Positions 34,301-42,751 of a stretch of DNA of 64,000 nt are shown one piece after another; the first letter of the stretch is position 1; each line of letters opens with the position of its first letter. The stretch is from Rhizobium sp. CG5 (GTDB lineage: Bacteria; Pseudomonadota; Alphaproteobacteria; Rhizobiales; Rhizobiaceae): positions 1-64,000 of the forward strand of contig NZ_JABAEF010000027.1 in the NCBI RefSeq assembly GCF_023701945.1, given 5' to 3'. The translations under genes were made by a program, and so were the position numbers. The notes under the pieces were generated by a model. That model ran no database searches and was not told the DNA's origin. It saw nothing but the letters and a program-made list of their open reading frames with translations.

Positions 34301-35052
34301 CACAGGTGCCTCCCGCCATCGACGACAATCCTGGTGCCAGTCGAAAATGTGAGGTGGGTCGCACAAGCTACGATGGCTTCGGCAACATCGAGAGGCGAAG
34401 TGATCCGTTTGAGCGGCGTCGCCGCTGCTGTCTTCTCGTTGAACTCCTTGCCTCGTCCGGGAACGAATTGGGTATCGACAGCGCCGGGCGACACTGCGAG
34501 CACCCGGATGTCCGGCGCCAGTGCTCGGCCCAACGAGTTTGTCATGATGTCGATACCTGCTTTTGCTCCACAATAGGCGACATTCGAGCCGATGCCGGTA
34601 AAGCCGGCAATCGACGAGATATTGACGATAAGCCCGTTCCCCGTCGCTTTGAGCGCCGGTGCAAAGGCCCGAATGGTGGCGAAGACGCCGCGCCAGTTAT
34701 TGATGAATATCTGGTCGATCAATTCGTCGGTCAGCGCGTCGAGATCCGCGTGCGGCACCGGCTTTGTAATGCCCGCCGCATTGATCAGAATATCGACCCT
34801 GCCAAATCGCTTCAGCACGGCGTCACGGAACGAGGTGATCGACGTCGTATCCTCGATCGCAACGGGGAAGGCCGTGTGGTCCGTGCCGTGCAACGCGGCG
34901 GCAATGGCTTGCGCACGCTCCTGACCGGATCGATAGCCGACGACGACAGTCGCTCCCTCTGCGGCCAAAAGCTTGCAGGTCTCGCTACCGATGCCGCCAG
35001 ACCCGCCCGTGACAACGGCAACTTTTCCGGCAAGTTTAAGGGAAGAAGACAT
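34300..35052 (-). CDS. Short-chain dehydrogenase/reductase
   Basis: This is a 250-residue classical SDR. The Rossmann motif TGGSGGIG lies at residues 15-22, followed by NAAG near 91, catalytic Ser146/Ser147, Tyr160 and Lys164 (YCGAKAG), and the PGAVDTQFV segment. The Arg-type residue after the second strand (GYRSGQ) points to NADP(H). It starts 11 bases after the dioxygenase stop on the same transcript and overlaps the BKACE gene. It probably reduces or oxidises a keto or hydroxy intermediate of the ring-cleavage route. The substrate is unknown. Confidence 0.85.
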   Translation of the reverse strand: MSSSLKLAGKVAVVTGGSGGIGSETCKLLAAEGATVVVGYRSGQERAQAIAAALHGTDHTAFPVAIEDTTSITSFRDAVLKRFGRVDILINAAGITKPVPHADLDALTDELIDQIFINNWRGVFATIRAFAPALKATGNGLIVNISSIAGFTGIGSNVAYCGAKAGIDIMTNSLGRALAPDIRVLAVSPGAVDTQFVPGRGKEFNEKTAAATPLKRITSPLDVAEAIVACATHLTFSTGTRIVVDGGRHL

Positions 35053-35063
35053 CCGTTATGTCC

Positions 35064-35975
35064 CTAAATCTTTTTGCCGGTGATCGGCGGAACAGGGAAG
35101 GTCGGAACGCCGCGGGTGAGCTTGAATGTGTACTCGCAGACGAAAAATGGGGGCGTCGCCTCCGGATAGGCGGGATCACCCTGCAAATGTTGGACAAAAT
35201 CGCCGACAATCTGCGTTTTGGCGCCGAATACGACATCGCTTGCCAAAGCCTCCGGCGTATCGGCGAAAATCTGGGTGACGAGTGTCTTGTGGCCAGGCGC
35301 CGAAACGATGAAGTGGATATGCGCGGGCCGCATGGGAGCGCGGTTCTGAGCGCGAAGCAAGTCTCCCACGGGCCCGTCGGTCGGAACCGGATATCCTGCC
35401 GGTTTGACCGATGTGAAACGGAATTCACCCTTGTCATCGGTGCGAAAAACGCCGCGAAGGTTGAAATCCGGTTGTTCGGCGTCCTGATTTTCGTAGAGAC
35501 CGACAGGCGAGGCCTGCCAGACATCGAGCTTTGCACCAACAATCGGCGTACCGTCGGCGCTGGTCACCTTGCCGCTGAAAAAAAGCGGGGAGCCCGGCGT
35601 ATTCAAACGGGCGATACAGTCTCCGTTTTTGCAGTCGGGCGCATGGCCGCGGTAGAAAGGACCAAGCAGGGCGGACATGGTTTCGCCGTGCATTCCATCG
35701 TTGTTGATAAGATCGATCAGCGTCGATGCTCCGAGAACGTCCGCTGCGAGAACGACCTCGTTATTGGTGTCATTGGTGGAGTGGCCAAGGGCCGCAATCC
35801 AGCGAAGAGCCGCCTCGAATTCTTCTTCGGTGGGCCGCGTTTCCCGGATGAAATGATGAAGATGCGTCACCGCCGAAGCCATGATCTGCTTGAGGCGGGC
35901 ATTGTCCGTCCTCTCCATCGCGGCAAGCACGACAGGCGTAACTTCATTTTCCTTGGAGATCAAACTATGCTCCAT
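35064..35975 (-). CDS. Intradiol ring-cleavage dioxygenase, hydroxyquinol type
   Basis: This 303-residue non-heme Fe(III) dioxygenase has an N-terminal helical dimerisation domain (about residues 20-105, as in catechol and hydroxyquinol 1,2-dioxygenases) and a beta-sandwich core. The iron ligands are Tyr161, Tyr195, His219 and His221 (GLYENQ, GYPVPT, RPAHIHF). The GPFYRGHAP segment and the lack of the residues common in catechol enzymes suggest hydroxyquinol 1,2-dioxygenase, which gives maleylacetate. Catechol 1,2-dioxygenase remains possible. It follows the M24 gene after a gap of 118 bases. Confidence 0.86.
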   Translation of the reverse strand: MEHSLISKENEVTPVVLAAMERTDNARLKQIMASAVTHLHHFIRETRPTEEEFEAALRWIAALGHSTNDTNNEVVLAADVLGASTLIDLINNDGMHGETMSALLGPFYRGHAPDCKNGDCIARLNTPGSPLFFSGKVTSADGTPIVGAKLDVWQASPVGLYENQDAEQPDFNLRGVFRTDDKGEFRFTSVKPAGYPVPTDGPVGDLLRAQNRAPMRPAHIHFIVSAPGHKTLVTQIFADTPEALASDVVFGAKTQIVGDFVQHLQGDPAYPEATPPFFVCEYTFKLTRGVPTFPVPPITGKKI

Positions 35976-36093
35976 GCGATTAAATCCATCGTTGTTGTTG
36001 CGCTATTCCGCAGGTGTTTTTTCTTAGACGCGCCCGAAAACTGGCGGCTGCGCAGATCACGCAGCACGCGTTCCTTGACCTGCCGGAGCAGGT

Positions 36094-37392
36094 TCATTCT
36101 GCGACGATCAAATCCAGCGGGAAATCATCGACGCATTCGGCACCATCTTGCGTGATGATATACGTATGTCCGACAAACATGCCGAGGAGACCGTCGGGCG
36201 TGATCGGGTTAGGCTCCGGCATAATTACCATTCCCGGACGAAGCACCTGTTCGAAAGGTTCGGCATGCGCCTGTTCCTTGAATATATGCGGACCATCGGA
36301 AACGAGATCGATGCCGTGTGCATGGATCGGCCGAGATTGAACGCCATTCTCGCGGAAAAAATCACCTGCCTTGCGAATGTCCTCTATATTCGCGCCGGGC
36401 TTCAGCGTCGCTGCCATAAGCTCGAAGCCCGGCTTCGCAATATCATTCCAGAAGCGTGACACTTCGATGGGCGGCTGGCCGATGCAGACAGGAGATCCGA
36501 TCTGCGCAGTATATCCACGATAGGATGCCGCGAGTTCCATGTTGATGATATCGCCATGCTGCAGTACACGCTGGGATGGACGTGGATTGCCGAACACCAT
36601 GGCCGGGTCTGCCATCGGGGTTGACCCGATGATCAGGAAATCGATATCGCCGCCGCCTTCGAGAATGGCAGCACCTGCCGCCGCTCGCAATTTGTATTCG
36701 GGAATGCCTGATCGCGCCCGCTCGATGAGCGCTTCCATCGCGGCCTGCACGAGTTTGCCGGCCTGACGAACGCAATCCAGCTCTTCCGTGCTATGCACCG
36801 AGAGGAGCTCGTGCATGATGCCGTGCGTCATGACGATTTCGGCGTGTGGAAGGCCTTTTTTCAGCGTTTCTACCTGGTTCCAGGGCATATGATCCTGATG
36901 TCGCGGATCGACTTCCAGCAAGCCGATCCGAGCGCGTTCGAGCCCGAGTTCTTTCAGCCGCTCGATCATCACTTCGGCGTATTTGCCGCCACGACTGCCG
37001 CGCACGTCGGCAATTGCGGCAGCGACTTCCCGGCGCGTTGCCTCGCAATGCGTGCCGCCCATGGAATAGACGAGTGTCGGCTCTCCCTCGAGTGGCACCA
37101 GGACGTAGCAGGCCAGCGCATGCCATTCCCAATGGCCCGTGAGCCACAGCATTCCGCCGCCCCAGCTCCAATGGCTGGGGCCGCCGGGTACTATCGCCGC
37201 TTGCAGCCCCATTTCGCGCATTTTGGCTCTGAGGGCATCATAACGTCGCTTGTATTCCGCCGCAGAAAACTGTTCGTAGATCGCATCGCGATAGTAGGGC
37301 GTGCCACGCATGCGGTTGAAAGCGGCATTCTGGTCGAGGCGGTGGCGAACCTCTTCCCAGTTTCCGGCGTGAGGCGTTATGATTGCGTTCAT
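36094..37392 (-). CDS. Creatinase-like M24 protein (second copy)
   Basis: This 432-residue protein has a creatinase_N domain and a pita-bread domain. As in the protein at 20666, the expected metal-binding aspartates are replaced: GDIINMELAASYRGYTAQIGSPV has E and Q at those positions and shares the unusual GYTAQ motif. One later glutamate (GMVIMPEPNPI) and the HAHGIDL histidine remain, but the last glutamate is lost (MFVGHTYIITQDG). It is unlikely to be a normal metallopeptidase. The ATG at 37392 follows TGAGGAAG. It lies directly behind the binding-protein gene of the Tau-type importer (gap of five bases), so it probably processes the imported compound, for example by hydrolysing an amide. 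Confidence 0.8.
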   Translation of the reverse strand: MNAIITPHAGNWEEVRHRLDQNAAFNRMRGTPYYRDAIYEQFSAAEYKRRYDALRAKMREMGLQAAIVPGGPSHWSWGGGMLWLTGHWEWHALACYVLVPLEGEPTLVYSMGGTHCEATRREVAAAIADVRGSRGGKYAEVMIERLKELGLERARIGLLEVDPRHQDHMPWNQVETLKKGLPHAEIVMTHGIMHELLSVHSTEELDCVRQAGKLVQAAMEALIERARSGIPEYKLRAAAGAAILEGGGDIDFLIIGSTPMADPAMVFGNPRPSQRVLQHGDIINMELAASYRGYTAQIGSPVCIGQPPIEVSRFWNDIAKPGFELMAATLKPGANIEDIRKAGDFFRENGVQSRPIHAHGIDLVSDGPHIFKEQAHAEPFEQVLRPGMVIMPEPNPITPDGLLGMFVGHTYIITQDGAECVDDFPLDLIVAE

Positions 37393-37397
37393 CTTCC

Positions 37398-38450
37398 TCA
37401 ATCCTTGCAAGAGCCGATAGTGACAGGTCCGCCCGCTGCGGCGACCGCCTCATTCGCGAACGCCAGATCGACGACTTGATCAAAGGATGGCTTCTTGTCC
37501 GGAGAAATGTCGCCATTGGCAATCGCATTGTCGATCGACCATTCTGTATGCGCTTTGTTGAAGCCTGTATTCACCGCCCAAATGCAATTCGCTGTGAGGA
37601 AATCATACGCGAATTCTACGGCTTCCTTCGACTTCTCGGTTGCCTTGACCATGATCGGAACGACCTTGTCCTTCTCGGTGTAAATAAGGCGATTTGCTTC
37701 AATCATACTGGCGATCGTATCGCGCAGCAGGGTGCGGTCACGCGCTATCCACTCGGTAGACGCCCCGTAGCTGTTGAAGGCCATATTGGGCAAAAGCTCT
37801 CTCAGCGAGGTGAGAACATGCACGCCTGGTTTCGACTTTTGCGCGATGTAAAGGTCTTCCGGATGCAACACGACGCCATCAATCTGGTCCGTTAGCAATC
37901 CGGGTAGGCGCCCGGCAGTACCTTGCGAAACGAAGGTCGCGTCGTTCAGCGTCAGGCCCGCCTTTTTTAAGACTTCGCGGCCCATCAACCAGTTGAATCC
38001 GCCTGTACCGCCGGCTGCCGATAGCCTGTTGCCCTTGAGGTCGGCGAAGGTTTTGATTTTTTCCACAACGGTGTAAGACTGAGGTGGCCGGGGCAGAAAA
38101 CCCCAAATCTGCTTGGCGCGAATACCCTGGGCAATTGGCGCCTCGGGCAGGCTGCCAATGGCTGTGCCCTGGGCTACCGCAGTGGTTGCCGTGCCCGCAC
38201 CACCGCCATCGAATTGAATGATGTTGGCATCGATACAATGTTTGGCAAACAGACCGAGCTCCTTGGCGATATAAGGCGTGGTGTGGACCACGTTCGGCGG
38301 GGTGACGCCGACGCCAACGTTCACTTTTCGCAGGCCGTTGGGACAATTTGCCTCTTCGGCCCAGGCACCCTTTGTCGTGGCAACAAAGGTTGCCAGAAAA
38401 ATCACACTCACAAGTCCTATGTAGCGAACTTTCTGTTCTACGTGTCTCAT
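37398..38450 (-). CDS. ABC binding protein, Ssu/Tau (NMT1) type
   Basis: This 350-residue periplasmic protein has a Sec signal peptide (cleavage about residue 31, KGAWA). It belongs to the NMT1/SsuA-like family that binds nitrate, sulfonates, taurine or aromatic acids such as phthalate. Typical segments are PPNVVHTTPYIAKELGLFAKH, AVAQGTAIGSLPEAPIAQG and FADLKGNRLSAAGGTGGFNW. Cysteines near the mature N-terminus and C-terminus (ANCPNG, GSCKD) could form a disulfide. Given the downstream ring-cleavage genes, an aromatic carboxylate ligand is more likely than taurine. Confidence 0.85.
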   Translation of the reverse strand: MRHVEQKVRYIGLVSVIFLATFVATTKGAWAEEANCPNGLRKVNVGVGVTPPNVVHTTPYIAKELGLFAKHCIDANIIQFDGGGAGTATTAVAQGTAIGSLPEAPIAQGIRAKQIWGFLPRPPQSYTVVEKIKTFADLKGNRLSAAGGTGGFNWLMGREVLKKAGLTLNDATFVSQGTAGRLPGLLTDQIDGVVLHPEDLYIAQKSKPGVHVLTSLRELLPNMAFNSYGASTEWIARDRTLLRDTIASMIEANRLIYTEKDKVVPIMVKATEKSKEAVEFAYDFLTANCIWAVNTGFNKAHTEWSIDNAIANGDISPDKKPSFDQVVDLAFANEAVAAAGGPVTIGSCKD

Positions 38451-38492
38451 GGATTCTCCTCCCCAGGAAATCGATTTGTTGTTCAGAATCGG

Positions 38493-39323
38493 TCAGTCAT
38501 TGTCTTTTCGAGCGGCCCATGGTGCAACGCGAGCCTCGATGATGCGCAGGAGCCACGTAAGGCTGACCCCTAGAAAACCGAGCAGGACAACCGGTACGAA
38601 CATCCGGTCGATCTGGTAGGTATTGGCCGTCCGGACGATCAGATATCCAATGCCGGATATGGCCGTATAAAGATCGGCAAGCACCATGCCGATCAGGCCG
38701 CGACCAAGGGCAAGACGCAAGCCCGTCATGATAAACGGCAAGGCGGCGGGTAGAATGATGTTCGTCCACAGCTGTCTTTCCGAGCAGCGGAAAGCCTGGC
38801 CGACTTCAAGGAGCTTCGAATCGACGCCTCGAACGCCCTGATACGTGTTGATCGCCACCGGAAAGAAAGCGAACAGGAATAAGATCACGACCTTGGCACT
38901 CGTATCAAAGCCCACCCACATCACGATGAGCGGCACCAGCGCGACGGTTGGGATCGAGTACAGGAATGTTAAAAGCGGACTAATCGCGACATCGAACATC
39001 CAGTAGCGCGCAAGCAGCAAGCCCGCAGCAATTCCGATTATGCATGCCAGCGCCATGCCATAGGCAAGCACAAGAAGGCTTGGCGCCAGATAGGTCCATA
39101 GTTCTCCGCTCCCGATCATGGTCACCGCCGCTTTGGCGACGGCAACCGGGGTTGTAAAAAGTACGGGATCGACGCTTCGGCCAATGACCTGCCAAATGAT
39201 CAATATCGTTATGAGGGAAGCGGCGCGGATCGCCGCTGTCTGCATCATGCGGCTGGAAAACAGGCCGCGGATGGCGCCAATAGAGCCATTGGCGCTCACA
39301 TTCGAGTTCCTGACAATGATCAT
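38493..39323 (-). CDS. ABC permease, Ssu/Tau type
   Basis: This 276-residue inner-membrane permease has six helices, with YSIPTVALVPLIVMWVGFDTSAKVVILF and the coupling loop VDSKLLEVGQAFRCSERQLWTNIILPAALPF that define the SsuC/TauC family. The ATG at 39323 overlaps the ATPase stop codon (ATGA). The longer open frame to 39440 lies within the ATPase gene. The permease presumably forms a homodimer with two ATPase subunits. Confidence 0.86.
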   Translation of the reverse strand: MIIVRNSNVSANGSIGAIRGLFSSRMMQTAAIRAASLITILIIWQVIGRSVDPVLFTTPVAVAKAAVTMIGSGELWTYLAPSLLVLAYGMALACIIGIAAGLLLARYWMFDVAISPLLTFLYSIPTVALVPLIVMWVGFDTSAKVVILFLFAFFPVAINTYQGVRGVDSKLLEVGQAFRCSERQLWTNIILPAALPFIMTGLRLALGRGLIGMVLADLYTAISGIGYLIVRTANTYQIDRMFVPVVLLGFLGVSLTWLLRIIEARVAPWAARKDND

Positions 39324-40150
39324 GCGACCTCTCGGGGTGCCGTGGTACGTGAAAGCGGTCCACGCAATTGGTGCCACAGATGCAAACGCAATTCGGCAAA
39401 AGCCGGATCGGAACGGATCGCGTCGATATCGCGAGGCCAAGCAAATGGCACGTCGATCATTTCGCGAATGCGGCCCGGCCTGGCACTCATGACAGCGATA
39501 CGATCACCCATGATGATGGCTTCATCGATCGAATGAGTGATGAAGACCATTGTCTTGCGCTCTTCCGGCCGCTGCATGAGGCTTACCAGTTCCTCCTGTA
39601 GGATCTCCCGTGTTTGCGCATCAAGGGCGGCAAACGGCTCGTCCATAAGGAGAACGGATGGATTCATCGCAAGCGCGCGAACAAGGCCCACCCGCTGCTG
39701 CATACCCCCGGAAAGCTGATAGGGATAACTTGCTTCGAAGCCGTTGAGGCCGACAATGTTGAGGTAGTACTCAACGCGCTCTGCAATTTCCGCCTTGCTG
39801 CCGCCATTGATCTTAAGACCGAACGCCGCATTTTCGTACACAGTCTTCCACGGCAAGAGCCCGAAATGCTGGAAGACCATGGCAACCCCCTTGGGAGGTC
39901 CCTGTACGCGAGTGCCCTGCACCGACAATGTACCGGAACTGAGCGAAGTAAGGCCGGCTATGGCGCGCAGCAATGTTGTCTTGCCACAGCCTGACGGGCC
40001 GACAATGCAAAGAATTTCCTGTTTGCGGACAGAGAGATCGAGATCGCTGAAGGCGGTTACCGTACCGCCAAAGACCTTCATCGCATTGCGCGCGTCTATC
40101 GCGAAATCGCTTCCGTCAGAAGCGATTCCCTGGGTATCTGGATGCAACAA
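39320..40150 (-). CDS. ABC ATPase, Ssu/Tau type
   Basis: This 276-residue ATPase has Walker A GPSGCGKT at about residues 52-59, Q-loop VFQHFGLLPW, signature LSGGMQQRVGLVRAL, Walker B VLLMDEPFAALD and the H-loop FITHSIDEAI. There is no extra C-terminal regulatory domain, as is normal for SsuB/TauB. It is the first gene of the minus-strand operon and is divergent from the MarR gene. The operator-like repeat at 40226 lies 75 bases upstream of its start. Confidence 0.88.
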   Translation of the reverse strand: MLHPDTQGIASDGSDFAIDARNAMKVFGGTVTAFSDLDLSVRKQEILCIVGPSGCGKTTLLRAIAGLTSLSSGTLSVQGTRVQGPPKGVAMVFQHFGLLPWKTVYENAAFGLKINGGSKAEIAERVEYYLNIVGLNGFEASYPYQLSGGMQQRVGLVRALAMNPSVLLMDEPFAALDAQTREILQEELVSLMQRPEERKTMVFITHSIDEAIIMGDRIAVMSARPGRIREMIDVPFAWPRDIDAIRSDPAFAELRLHLWHQLRGPLSRTTAPREVA

Positions 40151-40225
40151 AGGCTTCTCCTCCTAAGCATGTTGCCAGGCCACTATTGTCAGCCTTTAGA
40201 GAAGCTTAGTGAATTTAGTTTGGCT

Positions 40226-40243
40226 GTCAACTAGTTTGTTGAC
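40226..40243. promoter_or_regulatory. Candidate MarR operator
   Basis: GTCAAC-TAGTTT-GTTGAC is a perfect inverted repeat of two six-base arms around six bases, the size favoured by MarR-family dimers. It sits between the divergent ATPase (start 40150) and MarR (start 40425) genes. The inner CTAGTTT recurs in an inverted repeat at 44277 in front of the aldehyde dehydrogenase gene. Confidence 0.6.
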
Positions 40244-40424
40244 GATTTGAACTCTGACAGAACCGTTCGTGATTTTGCCCGCTGCAAGGGATCGCAGTTC
40301 GGCCTAACGGTGGGCGCGGAAGCAATTGAAAGAAAACAGCACCGGACGAAAATATCGATCACAAGCGGTTTGCCGCTTGTCGACAGCATGCTAAATCCCA
40401 ATTTTCCAACATTTGAAGAGTTCG

Positions 40425-40958
40425 ATGCGTAAACCCAGGGAAAACAAGCCTTCGAGGCCTCGCAAATACCGAAAGGCCCAGCCGGCAAATCCGCCGGAAG
40501 CGCTTGATATGGGTATTCTGAACAGTTTTCTCGGCTTCCACTTGCGCTTGGCTCAGGAGGCATCGTTTCGTATGTTTGCGCGAAAGGTCGATGAGCTTCA
40601 GGTGAGACCCCAGCGTTACGCGATCCTGACGATCATCGGCAATAATCCGGGGGTCACGCAAAAGCAGCTCTCTATTGCAAGCGGTCGGGACAAGTCGACG
40701 CTGACGGCTGCTCTCAGCGATTTGCACCGCAATGAATTCATAGACAGACGGTCTGTTCCGACTGATCTTCGCAGCAGCACACTGCATTTGACCGAAAAAG
40801 GCCAGAGGCTGCTCGAGGACCTCACAAGGCACGCCCGTGACCACGAAGCCGAGTTGGATGCGATCATGGGGCCCGATAAAGCTCAGATGATCGCATGGCT
40901 GCGCAAGTTGACGGCCGCTCTTTCAGCCGCCGACGTGAAGTCCGACGATGATGATTAG
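40425..40958 (+). CDS. MarR-family transcriptional regulator
   Basis: This 177-residue winged-helix regulator has a basic N-terminal tail (KPRENKPSRPRKYRK) of unusual length. The MarR domain follows from about residue 35: LRLAQEASFRMFARKVDELQVRPQRYAILTIIGNNPGVTQKQLSIA, recognition helix region DKSTLTAALSDL and wing FIDRRSVPTDLRSSTLHLTEKG. The ATG at 40425 is used. A TTG at 40413 would add four residues. It is the divergent neighbour of the transport and ring-cleavage operon, and such MarR proteins usually respond to the aromatic acid or its CoA ester. Its stop lies two bases from the stop of the convergent TPP enzyme gene. Confidence 0.87.
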   Translation: MRKPRENKPSRPRKYRKAQPANPPEALDMGILNSFLGFHLRLAQEASFRMFARKVDELQVRPQRYAILTIIGNNPGVTQKQLSIASGRDKSTLTAALSDLHRNEFIDRRSVPTDLRSSTLHLTEKGQRLLEDLTRHARDHEAELDAIMGPDKAQMIAWLRKLTAALSAADVKSDDDD

Positions 40959-40960
40959 GA

Positions 40961-42670
40961 TCAGGGTGCTATCCTGATTTCGACGAGAGCCTGGGTCTTT
41001 CTGGTCAACACGTGATCAATCGCTTTTGCCAGAGTGGCTTGCAGATCGCGTCCATGTTGAACCCGTGCCGTCCAGGCGCGGCTCGCAGCTGCGACCAGGC
41101 AGAAATCGGGCGAAGGCGCCAGCGAAACGAGCGGCATGTCGTTGGATCTGGCTGCGAACCCATCAGGGTAAATGCCGAGCACGGATTGTCGCACGGCTCC
41201 CCATGAACTGTTGTTCAACACAAGGACGAGAAGCGGGATTTCAAGCGCCTCTGCAACCTGATGGCAGGCGACCGGATTGGAAAACATATAGGATCCATCC
41301 CCCATGGTCGCGATGACCAGCCGGTCCGGATCCGCGAGCTTCATGCCCAAGCCTGTGGGAAACGACCAGCCAAGACCGCCGGAATGCGGCTCCTGGAACC
41401 AGGCACCATGGTGGCTGATGTCGAGCGGCTCCAGCGGTACGCCAAGTTCGGACAGGATGGATGCTTTGCGACCTGCCAGAGCCCGGCTGAGGCAGAGACT
41501 GACAAATGCCTTCGAGACCGCATCGCCATCTCCGGACTCGGCCTCGCGACGGACCTCCTGCCTGCGGGCTTGCGCGGCCGCGGCAACGACATCGCGTCGA
41601 ATCTTCCGCGCAGCTTCCGACCCGGGCAGATAGTGCTTTGCCGCCTGGTTGAGCGCGACAAGCGTATCGCCAACATCTCCGACAAGATTGGCGGTCGACG
41701 GAAAATGGCGGGTCGGAAAACGGCTATAAAGCGGATCCTGGCCGATATGGACAACCTTGCAGCCAAGCGCTGGCTGATGGATGTCCGGCGACCATGGTGC
41801 CAGGCAATCGATCACGAGCACCAAGTCGGCATTGGCCAACCACGGTGCCGGATCGACCCCTACGGCCATAGGATGGTCGGTTGCCACCGCCAGCTGTATG
41901 GCCCAATATTGGCAGACGGGAATTGCCCATTCACGTGCCATCTCCTCCAGCGCCGCAAACCCTTCCTCGGACTGAGTTCCACGTTGCGCTATAATCAGGG
42001 GACGCTTGGCTTCGGATAGGAGCATGGCGACATGCTCGAGGTCCGACAAGCGCGGTGCGGCGACCGCCGGGACCATGAGCGGAGGCAAATCAAGGCCGTC
42101 GGACGGACAGGGCTCGCACAATATCTCCCGTGCAAGACTGACATAGACCGGCCCGCGCGGGGTAGAATTGGCTATGGCATGGGCACGATCAACGGTGTCC
42201 ATCGCCTGCTCGGGGAAACTGAGATCGCAGTCCCATTTTGTCGCCTCCCGCACAAGCGCGGTCTGGTCACGCATTTCCTGACCCCAGCCGATCGGCACGG
42301 TGCGGGCTCCAAGCCGGTCTTTCTCCGCAAGCGGGGTACGTCCGGAAAAAAGCAGGATCGGCACATGTTCGGTAGCGGCATTGATTGCGCCCATGGCACA
42401 GTTTGCCAGGCCGACATTCGTATGGGCCATCACGGCCTGGGCGCGCCCGCTGGCGAGATAATAACCGTAAGCGAGCCCCATGGCCGCACTCTCATGCGGC
42501 ACGACGACGGCACGCGGGAGGGGTATGTTGCGCGCCGCGGCTTCGGCCAGACCTTCGATAATCGGGGGGAAATCCGTGCCTGAATTGGCAAAGATGTAAT
42601 CGACACCGAGTGCTTTGAGACGCGCGAGAATTGCCCCGCCGGCGGTGAGTGTAGGTGTTCCGTTCGCCAT
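40961..42670 (-). CDS. TPP-dependent decarboxylase, benzoylformate decarboxylase-like
   Basis: This 569-residue enzyme has the three domains of the acetolactate synthase/benzoylformate decarboxylase family. The TPP-activating glutamate is Glu60 (VVVPHESAAMGLAYGYY). The central domain has RPLIIAQRGTQSEEG. The TPP/Mg motif is MGDGSYMFSNPVACHQVAEALEIPLLVLVLNNSSWGAVR. It lacks the residues needed for FAD-dependent acetolactate synthesis, so decarboxylation of a 2-keto acid or a carboligation is more likely. It follows the aldehyde dehydrogenase gene after 81 bases. Arylglyoxylate to aromatic aldehyde to aromatic acid would be a consistent two-step route for the pair. Confidence 0.85.
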   Translation of the reverse strand: MANGTPTLTAGGAILARLKALGVDYIFANSGTDFPPIIEGLAEAAARNIPLPRAVVVPHESAAMGLAYGYYLASGRAQAVMAHTNVGLANCAMGAINAATEHVPILLFSGRTPLAEKDRLGARTVPIGWGQEMRDQTALVREATKWDCDLSFPEQAMDTVDRAHAIANSTPRGPVYVSLAREILCEPCPSDGLDLPPLMVPAVAAPRLSDLEHVAMLLSEAKRPLIIAQRGTQSEEGFAALEEMAREWAIPVCQYWAIQLAVATDHPMAVGVDPAPWLANADLVLVIDCLAPWSPDIHQPALGCKVVHIGQDPLYSRFPTRHFPSTANLVGDVGDTLVALNQAAKHYLPGSEAARKIRRDVVAAAAQARRQEVRREAESGDGDAVSKAFVSLCLSRALAGRKASILSELGVPLEPLDISHHGAWFQEPHSGGLGWSFPTGLGMKLADPDRLVIATMGDGSYMFSNPVACHQVAEALEIPLLVLVLNNSSWGAVRQSVLGIYPDGFAARSNDMPLVSLAPSPDFCLVAAASRAWTARVQHGRDLQATLAKAIDHVLTRKTQALVEIRIAP

Positions 42671-42703
42671 GCTTTACCCTGAAACTGCCAGCGGCCATCG
42701 CAG

Positions 42704-42721
42704 CCGGAAGGGGTCTTCCGG
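42704..42721 (-). promoter_or_regulatory. Intercistronic hairpin
   Basis: CCGGAAG (42704-42710) pairs perfectly with CTTCCGG (42715-42721) around a four-base loop, between the aldehyde dehydrogenase stop and the TPP enzyme start. There is no U-run on the minus strand, so an mRNA-stabilising or processing element is more likely than a terminator. Confidence 0.45.
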
Positions 42722-42751
42722 CCTGCCAAACGATCGCGTGCGACCTTCGAT

